From Mytilus californianus (taxonomy: Eukaryota; Mollusca; Bivalvia; Mytilida; Mytilidae): a stretch of DNA of 64,000 nucleotides. The notes beneath the pieces were generated by a model. That model ran no database searches. It saw only the letters and a list, made by a program, of their open reading frames with translations, and was not told where the DNA came from. Made by a program: the position numbers and the translations under genes. The stretch lies in contig NW_026262679.1 in NCBI RefSeq assembly GCF_021869535.1, forward strand, positions 44,438,426-44,502,425, read 5' to 3'. Each line of letters begins with the position of its first letter. The first letter of the stretch is position 1. This document shows, piece by piece, positions 1-12,585 of the stretch.

Positions 1-66
1 TGTCTTTATGCCATGGCGTTGTCATTTTCTCTCGAATTTTGAATTGAATGCCCCTTTGTATCTCCT
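1..66 (+). repeat. Tail fragment of an RT-element 3' end
   Basis: The stretch gccatggcgttgtc and onward matches the end of the 3' region seen at 20,050-20,120 on the same strand and, inverted, at 7,445-7,520. Only the last 60 bases are inside the window. Confidence 0.45.
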
Positions 67-164
67 TCCTCGATTATTCATTCATTTTCAAATTATGCGT
101 TGCCTTTGATGCTGTTATTCTTAAAAAGCCCATATTTTAAAGTAACTGTCTGCCATTTTGAAAG

Positions 165-310
165 TCAAAATCGAAGAAGATATTTATTTGCCACAAGATA
201 AGGGCCAATAAAAATGGAAACATGATGAAAACTGTTATTTAAAGGCAGTTACTCCTTTAAGTTGAAGGAGTTATCCAACAGTTTTAGTCAAAATGGACAG
301 ATATACGGTA
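165..310. repeat. Dispersed repeat, second copy at 47,510-47,600
   Basis: The run gccaataaaaatggaaa, then gaaaactgttatttaa and ccaacagtttt.gtca, is shared with 47,510-47,600 in the same orientation. Function unknown. Confidence 0.5.
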
Positions 311-433
311 GTTAACACATGACATAGGAAAAATCTCTGTTCTTACTGTGCCATAATCTGGATAATGCACAGCTAAGGTGTGCATTAACTACTTCAAATA
401 TACTGCACAGTTCAAATGTAGTCTTATCTTTAT

Positions 434-563
434 GGGCGGACCCACTATTTTTCAAAGGCACGGGAACATAATGCCATAAAAAAAAGTTTTACAATTTGAA
501 GACTAAAAATTAAAAAGGGGATGTACTTTCTCTTCGCCCCCTCCCCCTTGAATCCGCCACTGA
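434..563. repeat. Small fragment ending in ccgccactg (cagtggcgg-type terminus)
   Basis: It ends gaatccgccactg, the inverse of the cagtggcggatcc terminus seen at 47,932, and begins with gggcggaccc. This suggests a short deleted relative of the element at 47.9-49.3 kb. Confidence 0.4.
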
Positions 564-629
564 CCTCGCAATTACGGCATAATTGAACAATTAACAACAG
601 TTACTTTGTATACACTTTGCCGTTTCAAA

Positions 630-1690
630 TTGTGAAATAGAAAGTGCTTCTCATTCCTTTGAACACTTTATGGTATTATGTACAATTAATTTTTAAAATT
701 CTGAAATTAGTGTTTCAAAGTCATAAAAGATAATTTTGTTTTCTTATAATTTCTTAAAATATCCAAATAGCTGAAACCTGATTTGGATTAGTTTTGTTCT
801 CAATGGAAAGTGCTTCTAATTCCTTTGAACACTTTATGATATTGTGTACAAATTTTAAAAATCTTAAATCATTGTTTCAAAGTCATAAAATATAATAGTG
901 CTTTTTTTTTTATTATTTCTTAATATATCCAAATAGCTGAAACCTGATTTGGATTAGTTTTGTTCTCAATGGAAAGTGCTTCTCATTCCTTTGAACACCT
1001 TGTGGTATTGTGTAAAATTTTTAAAAATCTTAAATCAGTGTTTCAAAGTCATTAAATATAATTTTGTTTTCTTTATGGTTTCTTAAAATATCCAAATAGC
1101 TAAAACCTGATTTGGATTAGTTTTGTTCTCAATGGAAAGTGCTTCTCATTCTTTTGAACACTTTTTGTCCTGTACCAAGTCAGGAAAATGGCTATTGTTA
1201 TATTATAGTTCGTTTCTGTGTGTGTTACATTTTAATGTTGTGTTTCTGTTGTGTCGTAGTTCTCCTCTTATATTTAATGTGTTTCCCTCAGTTTTAGTTT
1301 GTAACCCGGATTTGTTTTTTCTCAATCGATTTATGAATTTCGAACAGCGGTTTACTACTGTTGCCTTTATTTGGTATTTTGTACAATTTTAAAGATCTTA
1401 AATCAGTGTTTCAAAGTCATAAAAGATAATATTGTTTTCTTATAATTTCTTAAAATATCCAAATAGCTGAAACCTGATTTACATTAGTTTTGTTCTCAAT
1501 GGAAAGTGCTTCTCATTCCTTTGAACACTTTATGGTATTGTGTACAATTTTTAAAAATCTTAAATCAGTGTTTTAAAGTCATAAAAGATCAATTTGTTTC
1601 TTATATTTTCAGGTTTTAGCTATTTGGATATTTTAAGAAATTATAAGAAAACAAAATTATCCTTTAAGACTTTAAAACACTGCATTTATT
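630..1690. repeat. ~165-bp tandem repeat array with an insertion and an inverted end
   Basis: Units headed ggaaagtgcttctcattcc recur near 636, 803, 969, 1132 and 1499. The spacing is 163-166 bp except the last, which is stretched by about 205 bp of foreign DNA at 1,165-1,375. At 1,608-1,683 the array ends in a reverse-complement copy of its own tail (ggttttagctatttggatat), making a foldback with the last direct unit. Confidence 0.8.
1165..1375 (+). repeat. Dispersed-repeat fragment inserted inside the 165-bp array
   Basis: The insert starts cctgtaccaagtcagg and ends near the text ttactactgttgccttta. The ending resembles 21,930-21,975, the tail of an RT-type element. It interrupts one tandem unit and explains a chance 89-residue frame. 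Confidence 0.55.
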
Positions 1691-2049
1691 ACAACCATTC
1701 AAATATTAATTCCTTTTGAGTGACTATGTTTGGATCGAATCTAATTATGAGGTTAATATTCAAGTATGTGTCAAAACAGAAACAAAAAAATATACTGGTA
1801 AGCTGGAGATCAATCATACTTTGTCTAGATGGGACATGTCTTCAGAATGAATAAAGATAAATAATTGTTGGGGAGGGGGAGTTAAAGATTGAAAAATGAA
1901 ACGTGTTTTGTTTTGTTAACTTTGCGATATAAATTTAAGTGCATCTCTCTTTGATTAATCTTCCTCTGAGCTTATACTTGAGGGAAAGAAAAGCAATTAA
2001 TTTATACTCAACAACCCTTTTATTTATGATTTGTCATACACAGATTTAA

Positions 2050-2560
2050 AAGTACATCAAATGGACTACAACTGTTGGATATGCGAGTTACAAAACTGTA
2101 GATGCCAATAAAACAGCAATCAAACTACGAAGTTGTTCAGGGTCATCCGAGCCATGCAGATCAAATGACGTATACTGACTTGCTTGGTCAATAACTATAA
2201 CTCCGGATAGTGGTGGTACATTACAACATAAGAAAAAACTATAAAATCAGTTGAAAAGAGCTTAACTCATCAGATCCGTACAAAGCACAACAAAAAACAA
2301 CAAAAACACAAAAGACAAAAAGTACAGATCTGAGAAAACTCGCAGTTACTGGAAGCTAGTTCAAACCAAAAACAACTAATAAAAAAATCAAGTATCTAAG
2401 ACTAAAATATCAAAAAGTACACATCCAACATCCGATTGATTTAGTATAAAGGCGTCATTAACAGTCAGGGGAAACGTGACCTTGTATAATACCAAAATAT
2501 AGGCTTCACCGGATTGTATGATTGTGAATGTATTCATAATTATGTGTATACTTAGCAATA
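2050..2560 (+). repeat. Dispersed repeat containing one ancestral minisatellite unit
   Basis: It holds agtacagatctgagaaaact then cgcagttactggaagctag, a single unit related to the 39-bp minisatellite at 45.1 kb, followed by aacagtcaggggaaacgtga. A sister copy is at 35,470-35,700. Non-coding. Confidence 0.6.
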
Positions 2561-2989
2561 ATATAATTTAGTTGGGTTTAAATCTATTGATAACAAAATC
2601 AGTATTTATAAAAATAAAAACAATTTTCAAAGATCTCAAAATTGGTAATCTTTTAGAAGAACAAGTTTATCTAAAGGATTTATAAGTTTACCCAGATCGT
2701 ATCTAAATTTACTGGCTCGGTGAACACCATCATCGTAAAAGTTAGGATGTGCCAGCCGGTTTGTAGTAAGTACTACTAAACCAAATTTTGTATTTATGAA
2801 TTAAGTAAAGGTTTTCAGTAATTTGTAAAAGTAAAAGTTTTTAGTAATTTGTGGTAACGAAATCATTGATTTAATAATTTACCAGTAATACGTAGATTAC
2901 GTTTATTGAAATCCAAAACGTCATTAAAGACACGGGCATGCCAAACAAATAGGGATATATAAACACCGTAAGATGAAGCAAAAGGAACA

Positions 2990-3250
2990 TCCCAGTTTAA
3001 AAAAGGAAAATTAACCAAAAAAGTGTAACAAAAACACCGAACTCCAAGGTAAATTCAAAAAGGAAAAGGCCATAAAAACAAACAACATAAAACGTTATCA
3101 ATCCAAAGAACAAGTGAAAACAACTGTCATATTCCTGACTTGGTACAGGCATTTTCATAACAAAATGGTGGGTAAAAGTTGGTTTTATAGCTAGCTAAAC
3201 CCCCCACTTGCATGAGAGTTGTTTATAGTTCCGATATATTGACAAAATTG
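2990..3250 (-). repeat. Dispersed repeat (accgaactccaaggtaaatt family)
   Basis: The text caccgaactccaaggtaaat and gacttggtacaggcattttc recurs at 5,045-5,175; inverted copies are at 14,650-14,810 and 22,925-23,035 (ataaaaccaggtttaaccca). No coding content. Confidence 0.6.
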
Positions 3251-3629
3251 GGTGAGCAACCCAAACAAACATAATCGGTAAATGTGATCCAGCAGCCAAA
3301 CTGTGTAAACATACATCGCAACTGACAAAAAATTTCAAAGAAACATACAAATAAATCTAACAAAGACAACAAAAATGTTTTTGTAAACAACACTGTAAAA
3401 CACAAAGTGTTTGCGTTCGAATCGCTCCACAGGACCCACCTGCACCAGGTACGTTCAAAGTAAAAAACCCGATGGCGGGATGCATTAAACCGAGTCACGT
3501 CAAAAGTCAATAGGTAGCGAAAAATCTTCCCTTTTGTCGTAAATTTTCCCATGTATAATTAGGAAAGGACAGTTATTTCTGTTTATACTTAAAGTAAGTT
3601 CCTTTGTGTAAATTTCGGCAGTATATTTA

Positions 3630-4080
3630 GACTATTCCTGATTATCTAACGAAAAGATAACGGTTAGTGTTGTTGAATTTCTCAGTTGTACGGATTTGAA
3701 AAGGATCGTTACTAACTTTGGCTATAAACTGTAATTCATAACAATACAGGAACAAGTCTGCTATTAAAAGGGCGCTATTTGTACCCATTGAAATAATTAC
3801 AACCTGTGGATAAAATTTATTGCCGAAACGTACCAAATGTTGACAATTTACAGTTTTAATCATTTCATTACGACTCTCGTAAGTATATCTAGCATTTTCA
3901 CCTTTCTCGTTAGAGAAGAATGCTTTATATGAGTTGCAGCAAATAAATTTGCAATCAGATTCTTTAAGAGACCATTCAATTGAATAAGAGCTTTATTATG
4001 TGGAAGTGTAGCGTAAAGTGTTAAAAAGTAAAATGTGTCAAATGAATTAAAAGTAAAACTTTTTTTTCTTTAATTGTGCA
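3630..4080 (-). pseudogene. Decayed reverse transcriptase fragment
   Basis: The frame reads FGNKFYPQVV then SMGTNSALLIADLFLYCYE, clearly the GIPMGTNCAPL-type block of a Penelope-like RT, and upstream in the same sense EWSFKESDCKFICC and YTYES. No intact YxDD follows, and several positions are mutated. It lies left of the last exon found for gene 1. Confidence 0.75.
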
Positions 4081-4089
4081 GCAATTTCA

Positions 4090-6460
4090 GACTGAACTTT
4101 AACAAATACTTGCCGATTTCAATGTTTTGTATGATGAGACCTCATTAAGCCAGTTAGGCGTACTGTTTCTGATTTACTTCTTCTTGGGTGGCAGTATTCA
4201 ACCATTAGCTATGGCTACCTATTTGTTACTTGATTCATTTCAAGTGACTTGGCGAGCTAAAATAATTCGCTAATCATAGAACAGTCAACAGGTTTTTTGG
4301 GGGATAAACTCATCATTGAAGTGTCCAGGTTTGGTCATTAATCCGATTAAAATATGAAAACACTACATTTATGTTCTCAAAGTAAATAGTGACACATAGC
4401 CATTCATTTTCTAGCAATACTGAGTTTAAAACAAATGAAAAAATTATCACATTTTGTAAATTGTGGAAATATTAAAGTATAACTCAGACGCTGGCAGTTG
4501 CAAAATATGCATATGCATATTTCTTTATTCTGTTACGTTTTAATGAACGATTTTTTTCTATAATTTATTCCTGAATGCATTTGTTTATGGGGAGGGGAGC
4601 ATAATTTGCAAATGGTACTTCGACCTTATTGTTTTCTAAATAATAATAATAACTCATAAATTATATACATTTAACAAATATTCGTGTCCAGCTGATAATT
4701 AATGTACATACAATTTGAAATCATAACGGCAGAGAATATACACTACAGTCAACAATTACGGATATTTTCAGCAAGATATAAATATTTTCTCAAATTAATC
4801 AGTTAATTTACATTATGGATAGACAATATTTGTACAAGTTTGAAACTGGCTGGTCTTCTTCAATAATTAGTTATAATATACATTTTTCTTAAACTGGCAT
4901 ATTTTTCACAAACTTAAACAAAATGAAAGTTGTCTTTATAAATGTTTGCCACACATCGGACATAAACGAATATTTCTATCAATATTATAATATCTACCGT
5001 TTTCCACAGCTAAGCTATGAGAAGATAAAAAAAAGTACTATAAAAATACTGAACTCCAAGGTAAATTCCAAATGGGTAAGTCCATAAAGACTAACGAAAT
5101 CAAACGTTATCAATCATCGGAACAAGTGAAAAACAACTGCCCTATTCCTGACTTAGTACAGGCATTTTCCAAAGAACGGTATCTGCAAGTGAACGATATG
5201 TATATATAATTTACACTGCGATCTAAATAAAATTGCAACTCATATGTATCATTAATAAATCTATAAAAATAACATTTCGATTATTTTTCAAAAAAGCATT
5301 CATTTCAGGAGCAAAGTTATTCTCCACTCTTTCTCTAAATGTATAGAAATAATTCAGTACTATAAACACTTTGTTTATACCATATATCATAAATATCCAT
5401 ATTGATCTTAAATATCTCTAAATTTTATATGCCCAGTTGTACTTGTCATTATATGTAACAATAGACCTTTATAATATTTCTTCATAACAACACTTTAAAA
5501 TACAGATATGAGTACATAATAGTTTGAACCAATATTTCAGCATTCTACAATATCTATTGAAAAATATAGGGAATCTTCCTAATTCACAAAATACTATATA
5601 GTTAACAGTTGAATCCTTTGCTTTAAGAATACGTTTTAAGATGCTTAAATCACCTTTTCAACAAGGTCTACTTTGTAGTGTCCTCAAACCGCACAACCAT
5701 AATTGAGGATACAAGATAGATATTTGTTAAATAAAGAAACCAAAGTTTTGTGATTAAAAAACATCATATGTTTTACTAAAGAGACTAAATACTACCTTTT
5801 TTGCTTGATTTGCTAACATTTTTTTAGTTTGAACTAAAGAACCGGCATATCTGAACAATAAATCAAGATATACAAATTTGATCCCATGAGTCTATTCGTT
5901 CCCCAGTTAAAGATCACCTCTCATTGGCTTTACTAATCCTTCTATCTCTTTTACAACTTTTGTGTTTTGCAATATTTACATGTAAGTCATATTCATTTGA
6001 CTAAGCGCTAACAACATCAATATTTTTTTTGTAAATAAGCAATAGTTTCACTGATCAAAACTGTATCATCAGCATACATAATCAAATACAAATTAAGCTT
6101 TCTTAATTCATAAAGTTGACAACCTTGATTTAACATTTCAATTTCCATGTCATTGACGTAAACTGAGTACAAAAGAGCGTAAACAGCTCATTGAATTTTC
6201 TTTCAATATTTTCCTTCATGATTTAGCAACATGCATATAAATGTAACAAAAGGCTATTTAAAGGTTTGTGTAACAAATGCAAATAAAGCACGCACCGAAT
6301 GAAACAGAATAGTTTTCGTTCCATACCATGCTTTAATGTATATGTTTACAGTCTCCCTTTTTGGTTGTTTTGTAATTTTTATCATTTAATTATCTATTAT
6401 GATCTATTATCTTTTCTGTCTAATTTTTTTTCTGTGCCTTTTCAAAAAACCTATTCAACT
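4090..6460. other. AT-rich non-coding stretch
   Basis: Apart from the short repeat copy at 5,045-5,175 I see no coding frame, splice-flanked exon or organised repeat here. Some decayed element text (tcctcaaaccgcacaaccataattgagg) near 5,680 hints at an old insertion. Confidence 0.5.
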
Positions 6461-6464
6461 TAGA

Positions 6465-6600
6465 TTTACAAAAGAGAGGCGAAAGATACCAAAGTGATAT
6501 TCAAACTCTCAAGTCAAAAATAAACTGACAACTTCATGGCTAAAAAAAACCCAACAGACAAACAGACAAACAACAGTTCACAACATAGAAAACTAGTGAG
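6465..6600 (-). repeat. RT-element 3'-end fragment
   Basis: aaagagaggcgaaagatacc followed by actgacaacttcatggct is the same 3' terminal text as at 7,445 and 13,520. Confidence 0.6.
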
Positions 6601-7439
6601 ACATATTAATTGAAATTAATATTTTTATCACAAAATTCTTTATATATCACAGATGTTTGAAAATATACAATTGCAATTAAATTACACATTGTCATCATTG
6701 TCACTTTCACTCATCATACACTCAGTTTTTTTGTATTACAGTTTTGTGACACGAACAGGTGTAACCAATAATAATATTAATAACGGCAATCATCCTTATC
6801 ACATACTTCTTCAAATAGACTGTCCTAATGCAAATTAAAAATTAAGATCAGTTTAAAAAAAATGATATAGCTGAAGTGTGCCCGGTTTCTATGGTGTTTA
6901 ATTTATATTACATACAGTTTAGATAGGCAAAGTGGTAGGTTTATGCGTACGTAAAACTGATTTAACCAAACCACATATTGTGTCTGTACCAAATGAGGCT
7001 ATGTGGACGATCTGTTGTTCGTTGTTCTTAGTCTTTGTACGTCTACGTCGAATGAGTTGGGTATTGCAATGAATGGTCTGTATACTGTATTTTCCAATAT
7101 TTTTCGTAATTCATTTTTTCAAAGAAAAAAAACAATGAACATTTATCTTTTCTAAAAACAATTTTTTCAAAATTTTAAAAGAATGTATACAATGCATTTA
7201 AATAAACCTACAGGATATATTCATACACTTATGAATAACATTTAGTTCAAAAATAAATTCTCTATCATTTATTATTTATTCTTTTATAATTTTTTAGTCT
7301 AGGTCCGTTAGTCCATTAGTCCGTCCCGTATCAGGTTAAAGTTTTTGTTTAAGTTAGTTAACCACGAAGTTGTGGTCACATAAACTTGATCTTGACATCA
7401 TGATGTGCATTTGCCAAAATTAGGGTTTTTAACGATTTC

Positions 7440-8880
7440 GCGATTCTATGAAAGAGGAACGAAAGATACCAGAGGGACAGTCAAACTCATAGATCGAAAA
7501 CAAACTGACAACGCCATGGCCAAAAATAAAAAGACAAACAGACAAATAATAGTACAGATTACACAACATAGAAAACCAAAGACTAAGCAACACGAACCCC
7601 ACCAAAAACTGGGGGTGATCTCAGGTGCTCCGGAAGGATAAGCAGATCCTGCTCCACATGTGGCACCCGTCGTGTTGCTTATGTTATTACAAATCCGGTA
7701 AATAGTCTTATTCGGTAAGTCACATTCGTGAAAAGGAAGGGTATTGTAGTTACGACATAAGGAACATATCCGATATCATCTGTGAAACGGTTATTCCATA
7801 ACGGTCAACCAACTCGTGATGGCGTCCGTAAAATTTACGAAGGGATGACTTCAACTTCACCATTTGGAACTCTTGGTTTAATAGCTTCCTTGTGAGCAGC
7901 AATCCTCTATCAAGGATATCATGATAGGAAACACAAGCCCGGGAATATCGTATCAATTGGGAGATATATACTCCGTATGCAGGCGCTGCTCGAATGTTGC
8001 TACATAGAAATGGAAAGTTCACATTTGGGAAGCTGAAATCATCTCTTTTGTCGTAAAGTTTTGTTTTCAACCGACCCTCATTGTCAATTTCTAGATTTAA
8101 GTCAAGATATGAGGCAGACTTAACTGTATCTGTAGTATCCTTTATCTCTAGTTCGATGGGATAGATTCGTTCAACATAGTCACCAAATTTTGTATTATTT
8201 AGTGAGAGAACATCATCTATATAGCGGAACGTAGAGTTAAAGGATATTGCTAACTTCTTATCTTTCTTCCTAAGAGGTTCCTGTATGAAGTCAGCCTCAT
8301 AATAATAAAGAAACAAGTCGGCAATAAGAGGGGCACAATTGGTTCCCATTGGAATTCCGACAGTTTGTTGAAAAACACGTCCTCCAAACGTAACAAATAT
8401 GTTGTCAATCAAGAAATCAAGCATCTTGATAATGTCAGTTTCAGAGAATTTTTTGTTTGAATCAGAGTGATTCTTTACAAAGTAGGATTTATCCCTCCCC
8501 AAGACAAGATACTTGTATCTACGTTCGCCATTCTTTTTAATGAAACAAAGTAATACCAACTCTTTCAATTTGTCTTTTAGTTTGGAATGGGGAATACTTG
8601 TGTAAAGTGTAGAAAAGTCAAATGTTTTAATACTATTGCAAGAAGAGAGAGTCTTAGATTGTATGTACTCTAAAAGATCTTTTTAGTATCTACATCTGAT
8701 TCACGCCACCTCTAGAATAGGCAGTTTCACAATAACTTTGGAGCCCGGCTTTGATTGCTGATAAAATAGATGTTAATATTTTAGAAAGAGGTTTCGTGGA
8801 GCACTTGGAAGACCCAGCATGACCATATAACTGTGGTAGTTAGAGCGGGACATGATATCCCATGGAAAGGTATTGTTTTC
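7440..8880 (-). mobile_element. Retroelement with broken reverse transcriptase and its 3' region
   Basis: On the minus strand a reverse transcriptase reads from about 8,870 to a stop at 7,750, then a 300-bp 3' region to 7,440. Seen: FDFSTLYTSIPHSKLKDKL (first catalytic Asp), QQTVGIPMGTNCAPLIADLF, TFRYIDDVLSLNN (YIDD catalytic pair), SYLDLNLEIDNEGRLKTKLY. Upstream, QSYCETAYSRGGVNQ is followed by a TAG and a frameshift near 8,680, so it is not intact. The RT type (GIPMGTNCAPL, RYIDD) is common in mussels; I place it near Penelope-like elements but without a GIY-YIG domain here, and that placement is tentative. Confidence 0.85.
7750..8568 (-). pseudogene. Reverse transcriptase open frame (catalytic and C-terminal part)
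   Basis: A 272-residue open frame holds GIPMGTNCAPL near residue 90 and RYIDD near residue 135, then a C-terminal block ending GRHHELVDRYGITVSQMISD. Sense continues upstream past its nominal start but is interrupted, so it is called a pseudogene. Fragments of the same family lie at 13.5, 14.4, 19.6 and 11.1 kb. Confidence 0.85.
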
Positions 8881-9068
8881 ACATATATCAACAGGTTATT
8901 TTTTAACATACACAATGTCTTTTAAGTCTTTTTTCTCTCTAAAATAGCACTTTACAGAATGAATATTTGTACTTAAGTAATTAAAAGAAGTTAATCGTGT
9001 TCTTTGTCAAATAGAATTTAACCATCATAAAAACGATATACATCTAAGAGTCTGTCAGCCTGATCCTT

Positions 9069-9143
9069 TTAGTCTTCATACCTCATATTGTCAAAATTGG
9101 ATGTCATTTCATTGTTTCGACTCTGTAAGATCGGTTGTTTTAT
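9069..9143 (-). CDS. Candidate terminal exon of the vWA-MIB-WWE gene
   Basis: A good acceptor (TTTTCTGTTACAG) opens a short frame of 24 residues (including EMTSNFDNMRYED) that ends in TAA at 9069. It needs a phase-0 donor, while the WWE exon ends in phase 2, so at least one unseen exon would have to lie between. If joined directly to the WWE exon it would give Val then stop. Weak support. Confidence 0.25.
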   Translation of the reverse strand: MKQPILQSRNNEMTSNFDNMRYED

Positions 9144-10529
9144 CTGTAACAGAAAACAAAGAATAGTAAGAATAGTTTCCTGTCGAAGACTCGGGGATGA
9201 GGAAGAAAATGCCTTTGGTTAAGGAAGCTCCAAACGCTGTTTAAGTGCTGAAACTTAAGCAAACACGATGTTTCCCTGGTCGTTTACGAAAACATTAGTT
9301 TATTTGAGAGTAGACAATTTATATTTGTGTAAGCCTATATAAACTAGTTGACCAAGGATACAGTGATATTTTTGTAAAATCTCTGAAATTTGTTTCTTTC
9401 TTATGGTTATGATAGATTTTCTAACGAACACTATTAGATGCATTTAAATTCTAATCCGTTTCTACCTATGTTTGTAATTTTTTTTCGTAGGAATTTAGTA
9501 TAGTGAAAAACGCAGTTGATTGTGTTTTTCCTATGCTATTAATAAATGATGTTGCTATATGAACAGTATTTAAAAGAATAAATTCATAGAAAAGTGAAAG
9601 AAGAGATGATTTTATGATCGTTATACTTCAGGAACTGCTAGCATTCTTTGAAATTGTATTTCCTTTGTAGGGCTGCCAAATTCATGTCCATCGAATTGAC
9701 TCAAACTTTCAAACACACTAAAGCGTATATAAGATTTAAAAAAGTCAATCAGGAAACAATACTAAAAATTATGCACGGAATCATAAAACGTATCAACTTT
9801 TTCAGACCGGGCGCCATCTAATAAACTGTCGATATGATTTTCAACGATTCTGATTTACATGTGACCATGAGGTGAAAATATAAATTGATGAATATAAACA
9901 GATAAATACCAATACACTGTATGTGCAAAATTATAATGACAATTTGTCTGTTCGATTTCCTAAAAGAGGTGAACAAAAAATACATGTAACCGGTAAAAAC
10001 AATTGTTTTTTGCGGGTCGAAGCAGTCAAAGAAATCGATCGTCAAGACCTGTTAGACCTTAGTTTATTTTTTTTTCAGCTGATATTGTTTTCAAAAACGT
10101 AACCTGTTAACCACATGCGCAAAAATCTTCCACTGAGTTTAAAGTAAAGATTGCATGGATATTAAATGTGATCGAATTATCGTCTTGCAAGTCAATAATA
10201 TTTCAGCGATGTTTTTGGCTTAATTTGACAAAATTAAACCAAACTGACTATTATTAATGAAAAATTCGTTTTTTTTCCAACAACCCATATATTTAATCAC
10301 CCTTTTCTGTTATTGTGAATTGCATTTCAAATACAGTTCTGGTTAAACATATTTTGATATTGTTATTTCACACATTTGTTCAGTACAGGTTTCCATTAAT
10401 TTTCCCAAGCATTTTATAAGAATAAAAACAAACATATTTATGCTGCTAATTTTCTCACTTAAAAACAAGCCCACCGACCTATCATTATTTTTACCATGTT
10501 GATGTACATGTACTGTGCATTTATAATTG

Positions 10530-10830
10530 AAAAGGAAAAAATACAAAGATACAAAGGGACAATCAAAAACCATAAGTCGAAGAAATTAAGAACACTGAAT
10601 ACTATCACAAAAATGAACAACATGAACCCGAGGATATATCTTTGGTAAACTCAGGGGCTCTAGAAGGGTCAGCTGTTCTTTCTGTTATATTTTGCACCCG
10701 TTGTGATTCTTCAGTTATCATTCGTTGCTGAAACTCATTCCATGATAAGGAATCACACACTTGAGTCTTTGGTAAACGTCTCCTATCTAGCCCTAAGACA
10801 TTACCAAGTTTTAAAACCATTGGTTCATCT
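10530..10830 (-). repeat. Diverged RT-element 3' region
   Basis: acaaagggacaatcaaaaac, aggggctctagaagggtcag and tgcacccgttgtga line up with the 3' region at 7,445-7,745. The 71-residue frame here is explained by this and is not a gene. Confidence 0.5.
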
Positions 10831-11129
10831 TACTTCGCTAACTTTAAGACAAAAAACTTAAGTACAACTGGAAAAATTACTTTAAAGAAAATATGATACA
10901 CAAGAATGTAACCTATAGAAACTACAGAGGCATTGACAAAATAAAATACCACAGATTCAACATAGAAAACAAAACTAATGCCAAAGCGATATAATAACCT
11001 TTAAAAACAGGGATGCGATATGACGATTTTCATGATATAACAGAACGGGATTTTGACTTCGACTAGTGTAACATATGGGTTATCGTCAGATTTCAATAAC
11101 GATCAATACAATTATTATTGTGTCGTTAA

Positions 11130-11450
11130 AAACTTCCACTATATCATTAAAAACCCCTGTTACAATATCATCTTTATAGATGTTCATCAACGCTCTATCA
11201 AGAAAATCATATAAGGGAAATACAAGTCCTTGTGTATCGTTTCCACTGGAATAATTATATCTAAATACTCAATTCGAAGGTGCTTCGGATTGTAGTTACA
11301 TTCAAATGCATGAAAAATTAACAACAGAAATATTGAAATCATGTTTTTTTTGTGCCAAGTTTTTAATAAGTTCTATATGTAGGTCAAGATATAACAGACC
11401 TAAATAAAGTGTGATATCTTTTATTATATTCTTAATGGAACACATTCAGT
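11130..11450 (-). pseudogene. Strongly decayed RT fragment
   Basis: cgctctatcaagaaaatcat, then aagtccttgtgtatcgtttc and onward follows, base by base, the 7,900-8,130 part of the RT copy, with many indels. No frame survives. Confidence 0.5.
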
Positions 11451-12443
11451 TATCATTGTACGGAAATTTGAAAATGTTGTTAGTTGGATCTAGCTACAAA
11501 CATTTTTCGAATGCTTTATAGGAAAAGAGAAAGATGTTATTTGCATGTGTTCTTGATATCAAAAACTAAAATTATATGTTGATTTCATAAAAGTGTCTTG
11601 TTCAAATCATATATTTTCTAAAATCATATACCATCCCACAATTTACTTTGAAAATATTATTGAAATATGTTTATGCAATAACTTTACCTAATCGCTGGAC
11701 AGGAACTGAGCTATGGTCTGTTTGGTTTTCTTGGATCATTTTTGAAAACAGTACAACATGCCTAAAATCATATAATACGTAATGAAATGTTTAACATGGT
11801 TGATATTAAGATATATCATTATGGTTATCTATATTGTTAAAATAAATTATCTCTGGGAAAGCATTACATTGCCGCCTGATAGTGTCGTAAGCGTTCGTCC
11901 CACTAATCAATAGTATGTTCACATGAGCAGATCTTGAGTTTAGGAATGTTGCAGATGCCGATTTGGAACTCGACAACTTAAATGTCATTCAAACTTACAA
12001 AATGGTATTTTGAAACAGGCCTGTGACTATAGAAATTAAGAGCTGACACCAGCATTTCACTAATGATAAATAGGAGTCAATTTTTTTTATAATAATGGGC
12101 AACACCATAACATATTTAAAAGTTCGTAAAAGAAAGTATAATAAATTAACAAATAAAAACAAAACGTACATCAGTTCTTACAACTTTTCAGACAACCAAA
12201 ATCTAAAGGTTACTTGATAATATTAATAATCAAAGAATGTCTGCATGAAATTAAGATCAAAGTACGTAAATAACTTTTATAGAAATCACCTTATTCTTAC
12301 ATTCTTTTACCAGAATTTTCCTTCCAAAATTAAATCTTACATTTGTAAAAATTACCTTAGTAAATGTTATGACGAATGTTTGTCTATAAAATATAAGCTA
12401 TGTAGTGCAGGATTCGGGTGTGCTTACAAATACAGTAACTTAC

Positions 12444-12585
12444 ACTGTTTTGTTAATTTCCACGATACATTTACCGTTTGGTTTTCTGCTGTAAGCACGG
12501 TCTACCTTAACATTAGTTTCTTCACCATACGACTCCCAGTTACCACTAGCATTTTGGTACTGCCAGGTATATTTAACTGGCTTCA
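12444..12585 (-). CDS. Exon 19, first half of a WWE domain
   Basis: Acceptor TTTTTAACAG, donor GT|GTAAGT; 142 nt, phase 1 in, phase 2 out. It encodes YTWQYQNASGNWESYGEE then VDRAYSRKPNGKCIVEINK. The W-Q-x(7)-W-x2-Y and following R-AY pattern is that of WWE domains, which bind iso-ADP-ribose in PAR-dependent ubiquitin ligases. The second half of the fold (the V-D-F-M-Q-R-x-R-R part) is not in this exon and I did not find it downstream. Confidence 0.85.

Larger units (their letters stand above)
8890..12443 (-). other. Region expected to hold the 3' end of gene 1
   Basis: Between the WWE exon and 8,890 I found only a candidate last exon (9,069-9,143) and RT debris. A frame at 11,806-11,988 is open but has no splice context. 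The missing half of the WWE domain should be coded here or further left. Confidence 0.4.

Noticed and set aside
10605-10820. A 71-residue minus-strand frame that could be the missing exon of gene 1.
   Set aside because: Its left part aligns with the RT-element 3' region (7.4 kb) and it contains no WWE motif or suitable splice borders.
11806-11988. A 60-residue minus-strand frame between gene 1 exon 19 and the candidate last exon.
   Set aside because: No WWE-like motif and no acceptor/donor pair in the needed phase.
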